Positions 62,268-64,000 of a DNA stretch of 64,000 bases are shown piece after piece. The notes beneath the pieces were generated by a model. It saw nothing but the letters and a program-made list of their open reading frames with translations, was not told where the DNA came from and did not search any database. A program made the position numbers and the translations under genes. Source of the stretch: Streptomyces sp. Je 1-369 (lineage in GTDB: Bacteria > Actinomycetota > Actinomycetes > Streptomycetales > Streptomycetaceae); assembly GCF_026810505.1 (NCBI RefSeq), contig NZ_CP101750.1, positions 5,327,501 through 5,391,500 on the forward strand, given 5' to 3'. Within the stretch, counting starts at the first letter, position 1. Each line of letters begins with the position of its first letter.

Positions 62268-62945
62268 GCGGGGTGAACACGGTGGTTGGAGGGCTTGGCG
62301 CGGCGTGGGCTGGTGGGGGCGACTACGTGGGGGCGGTGGGGTGAGCGGGGTGAACACGGTGACTGGACGGTTCGGCGTGGCGAGGGCTGGCGGTGGCGAC
62401 TGCATCGGGGTGGCGGGGTGGAAGCGGTGAACGGTGCGGCTGGGGGAGTTGGTGCGGCCGTAGGCGAGACCGAGGGGGGGGGCTTGGCGGGCCGGGGGCG
62501 GGGGGGCGAGGGGCCGGGGGGGGCGGGGGCGGCCGGGGGGCGGGGGGGCGGGGGGGGGGGTGGCGCGGCCGGGGGGTGGCGGGGCGAGGGCCGGGCCGGG
62601 GGAGGGCGTGGGGCGGCCGGGGGGGGCGGGGGGTCGGGGTAGCCGGGGGGGCGGGATCGAAGGCGAGGGCCAGACCGAGGTCGAGGGCGCGGGTGCGGCC
62701 GAGGGCGGCGGGCGAGCCGGGGTGGCCGGGGGAGTTGGCGTGGTTGGGGGCGTGGTCGAAGGCGGGAGAGTCGGAGTGGCTGGGGGAGTTGGCGTGGTTG
62801 AAGGGGGGGAGCCGGAGTGGGCGGGGGAGTTGGCGTGGTCGAGGGCGGGGGAGCCGCAGTGACTGAGGGAGTTGGCGTGGTCGGAGGCGGGGGACGCGGG
62901 GGAGTCGGGGTGGTTGGGGGCGAGGTCGGAGGCCGGGGTGGTGGT
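62268..62945 (+). repeat. G-rich, repeat-laden intergenic tract
   Basis: About 680 bases with extreme G bias on the + strand and very little A or T; long G runs (up to ten) cluster at 62470-62660. Two 75-base imperfect direct repeats start at 62268 and 62342 (GAGCGGGGTGAACACGGTG). A second repeat family built on GAGTTGGCGTGG recurs at 62732, 62786, 62827 and 62869, spaced 41-54 bases. All frames read only Gly/Arg/Ala/Val-rich peptides. G-quadruplex potential on the coding strand is very high. No gene is supported. Confidence 0.85.
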
Positions 62946-64000
62946 GTGACTCGGGGTGCGGATGGCGGTGGTGAGCGGGTTCGGCGGTGGCGGCTTGTTC
63001 TGGGCGGGGAAGGTGGGGATGGCACTGGGTGTGTGCTTGGGGGGCGGGATGCGGCGATGGATGACGCCCTCGGGGCGTTGTACGGGGGCGTGAGGGAGAA
63101 GGGGGGCGAGGGGCGGCGGGAGCGGTCGGCGGGGCTCGGGGCGTCCGCGCCGTCCGTGGCGCGGTGGCTCGGGGACATCCGTACGTACTTCCCCTCGTCC
63201 GTCGTGCAGGTCATGCAGCGGGACGCCATCGACCGGCTGGGGCTGTCCACGTTGCTTCTGGAGCCCGAGATGCTGGAGGCCGTCGACGCGGACGTGCACC
63301 TGGTGGGCACGCTGCTCTCCCTCAACAAGGCCATGCCCGAGACGACCAAAGAGACCGCGCGGGCTGTCGTGCGCAAGGTCGTCGAGGACCTGGAGAAGCG
63401 CCTCGCGACGCGGACCCGCTCCGCGCTCACCGGCGCGCTCGACCGCAGCGCCCGCATCAGCAGGCCGCGCCACCACGACATCGACTGGAACCGCACGATC
63501 GCGGCCAACCTCAAGAACTACCTGCCGGAGCACCGGACGATCGTCCCCGAGCGGCTCATCGGGTACGGGCGGGCGTCCCGGTCGGTGAAGAAGGAGGTCA
63601 TCCTCTGCATCGACCAGTCCGGGTCGATGGCCGCGTCCGTCGTCTACGCCTCGGTGTTCGGGGCCGTGCTCGGTTCCATGCGGTCGCTCGACACCCGGCT
63701 CGTCGTCTTCGACACGAACGTCGTCGACCTGACCGACCAGCTCGACGACCCCGTGGACGTGCTCTTCGGCACTCAGCTGGGCGGCGGCACCGATATAAAT
63801 CGCGCCCTCGCCTACTGCCAGTCGCAGATCACCCGGCCCGCCGACACGGTCGTCGTCCTCATCAGCGACCTCTACGAGGGAGGCATCCGCGACGAGATGC
63901 TGAAGCGGGTCGCGGCGATGAAGGCGTCCGGGGTGCAGTTCGTGACGCTGCTCGCGCTCTCCGACGAGGGGACACCCGCGTACGACCGTGAGCACGCGGC
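62946..64000 (+). CDS. VWA-domain protein (YehP-like), 3' end outside window
   Basis: A reading frame of about 351 codons runs off the right edge; it is interrupted upstream by TGA at 62799. GTG 62946 (MTRGADGGGERVRRWRLVLGG) is the best start because the family's RRWRLVLGG element follows at once. A helical domain precedes the von Willebrand A domain, whose MIDAS motif DQSGS has D223, S225 and S227; GGGTDINRAL supplies the Thr and LISDLYEGG the later Asp. It is the expected metal-dependent partner of the MoxR ATPase. Confidence 0.88.
   Translation, partial: MTRGADGGGERVRRWRLVLGGEGGDGTGCVLGGRDAAMDDALGALYGGVREKGGEGRRERSAGLGASAPSVARWLGDIRTYFPSSVVQVMQRDAIDRLGLSTLLLEPEMLEAVDADVHLVGTLLSLNKAMPETTKETARAVVRKVVEDLEKRLATRTRSALTGALDRSARISRPRHHDIDWNRTIAANLKNYLPEHRTIVPERLIGYGRASRSVKKEVILCIDQSGSMAASVVYASVFGAVLGSMRSLDTRLVVFDTNVVDLTDQLDDPVDVLFGTQLGGGTDINRALAYCQSQITRPADTVVVLISDLYEGGIRDEMLKRVAAMKASGVQFVTLLALSDEGTPAYDREHA

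Noticed and set aside
62393..62866. Gly/Arg-rich + strand frames inside the G-rich tract as possible small genes
   Set aside because: Composition is dictated by G runs; three frames are equally open, there is no conserved motif and no start signal stands out.
61479..63995. Pro-rich minus-strand frame of 838 codons over the G-rich tract
   Set aside because: It is the complement of the G-rich tract and of the VWA gene; Pro/Ala/Thr bias follows mechanically from C-rich sequence.

Overview
The window is a high-GC actinobacterial chromosome segment and almost certainly comes from Streptomyces. GC is very high, third codon positions are nearly always G or C, and GTG starts are common. It carries the developmental regulators WhiD and BldM side by side with a sigma-BldN-type promoter. 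I saw no tRNA, rRNA, CRISPR array, prophage or insertion sequence. Gene order follows the groES-groEL1 / whiD-bldM-sigma / guaB / kinase cluster / guaA / pcrA / icmB order remembered from S. coelicolor. It also shares a skeleton with the mycobacterial groES-groEL1-whiB3-sigD-guaB2-guaB3-choD-guaA region, so this is core chromosome rather than an island.

Layout. 1-2.1 kb: partial methyltransferase, NodB-type lipoprotein and a possibly truncated small lipoprotein. 2.1-4.4 kb: groES-groEL1 behind two CIRCE operators. 4.5-6.9 kb: SDR, MOSC and LysR genes. 7.0-9.1 kb: developmental block whiD / bldM / ECF-like sigma factor (probably ShbA). 9.3-12.0 kb: guaB and the guaB-like guaB3. 12.1-16.5 kb: a nucleotide-sugar dehydrogenase homologue lacking its catalytic cysteine, glpD and a secreted serine hydrolase. 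16.6-26.8 kb: five tandem Ser/Thr kinase genes, the second a clear pseudokinase with an in-frame TTA codon. 27-30.4 kb: aldehyde dehydrogenase and a cholesterol-oxidase-like GMC oxidoreductase. 30.5-34.1 kb: LAXTG sortase substrate, small membrane protein and a pair of paralogous lipoproteins. 34.7-37.1 kb: chorismate mutase and guaA. 37.3-46.5 kb: PPOX and class II aldolase-like proteins, a Cys-motif membrane protein, DoxX, a PspC protein divergent from a PspC-type sensor kinase with its response regulator, and a membrane protein. 45.5-54.2 kb: cell-wall enzymes (two NlpC/P60 proteins, one behind a c-di-AMP riboswitch, and an M23 peptidase), pcrA and a lipase. 54.6-55.0 kb: icmB.

The last 9 kb is the most unusual part. 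A SWIM zinc-finger gene and a DUF5691-like gene diverge from a MoxR AAA+ ATPase, a DUF5682-like gene and a VWA-domain gene that runs off the right edge. This matches the gene content of the poorly understood E. coli yehLMPQ group. About 0.7 kb of extremely G-rich, repeat-laden DNA separates the DUF5682 and VWA genes.

Joint function: guaB, guaB3 and guaA serve GMP synthesis. WhiD, BldM and the sigma factor serve development and housekeeping transcription. The kinases, PspC system, c-di-AMP riboswitch and wall hydrolases form a dense envelope-signalling neighbourhood. The terminal MoxR/VWA/SWIM locus is probably a chaperone-like or conflict-related machine of unknown purpose.
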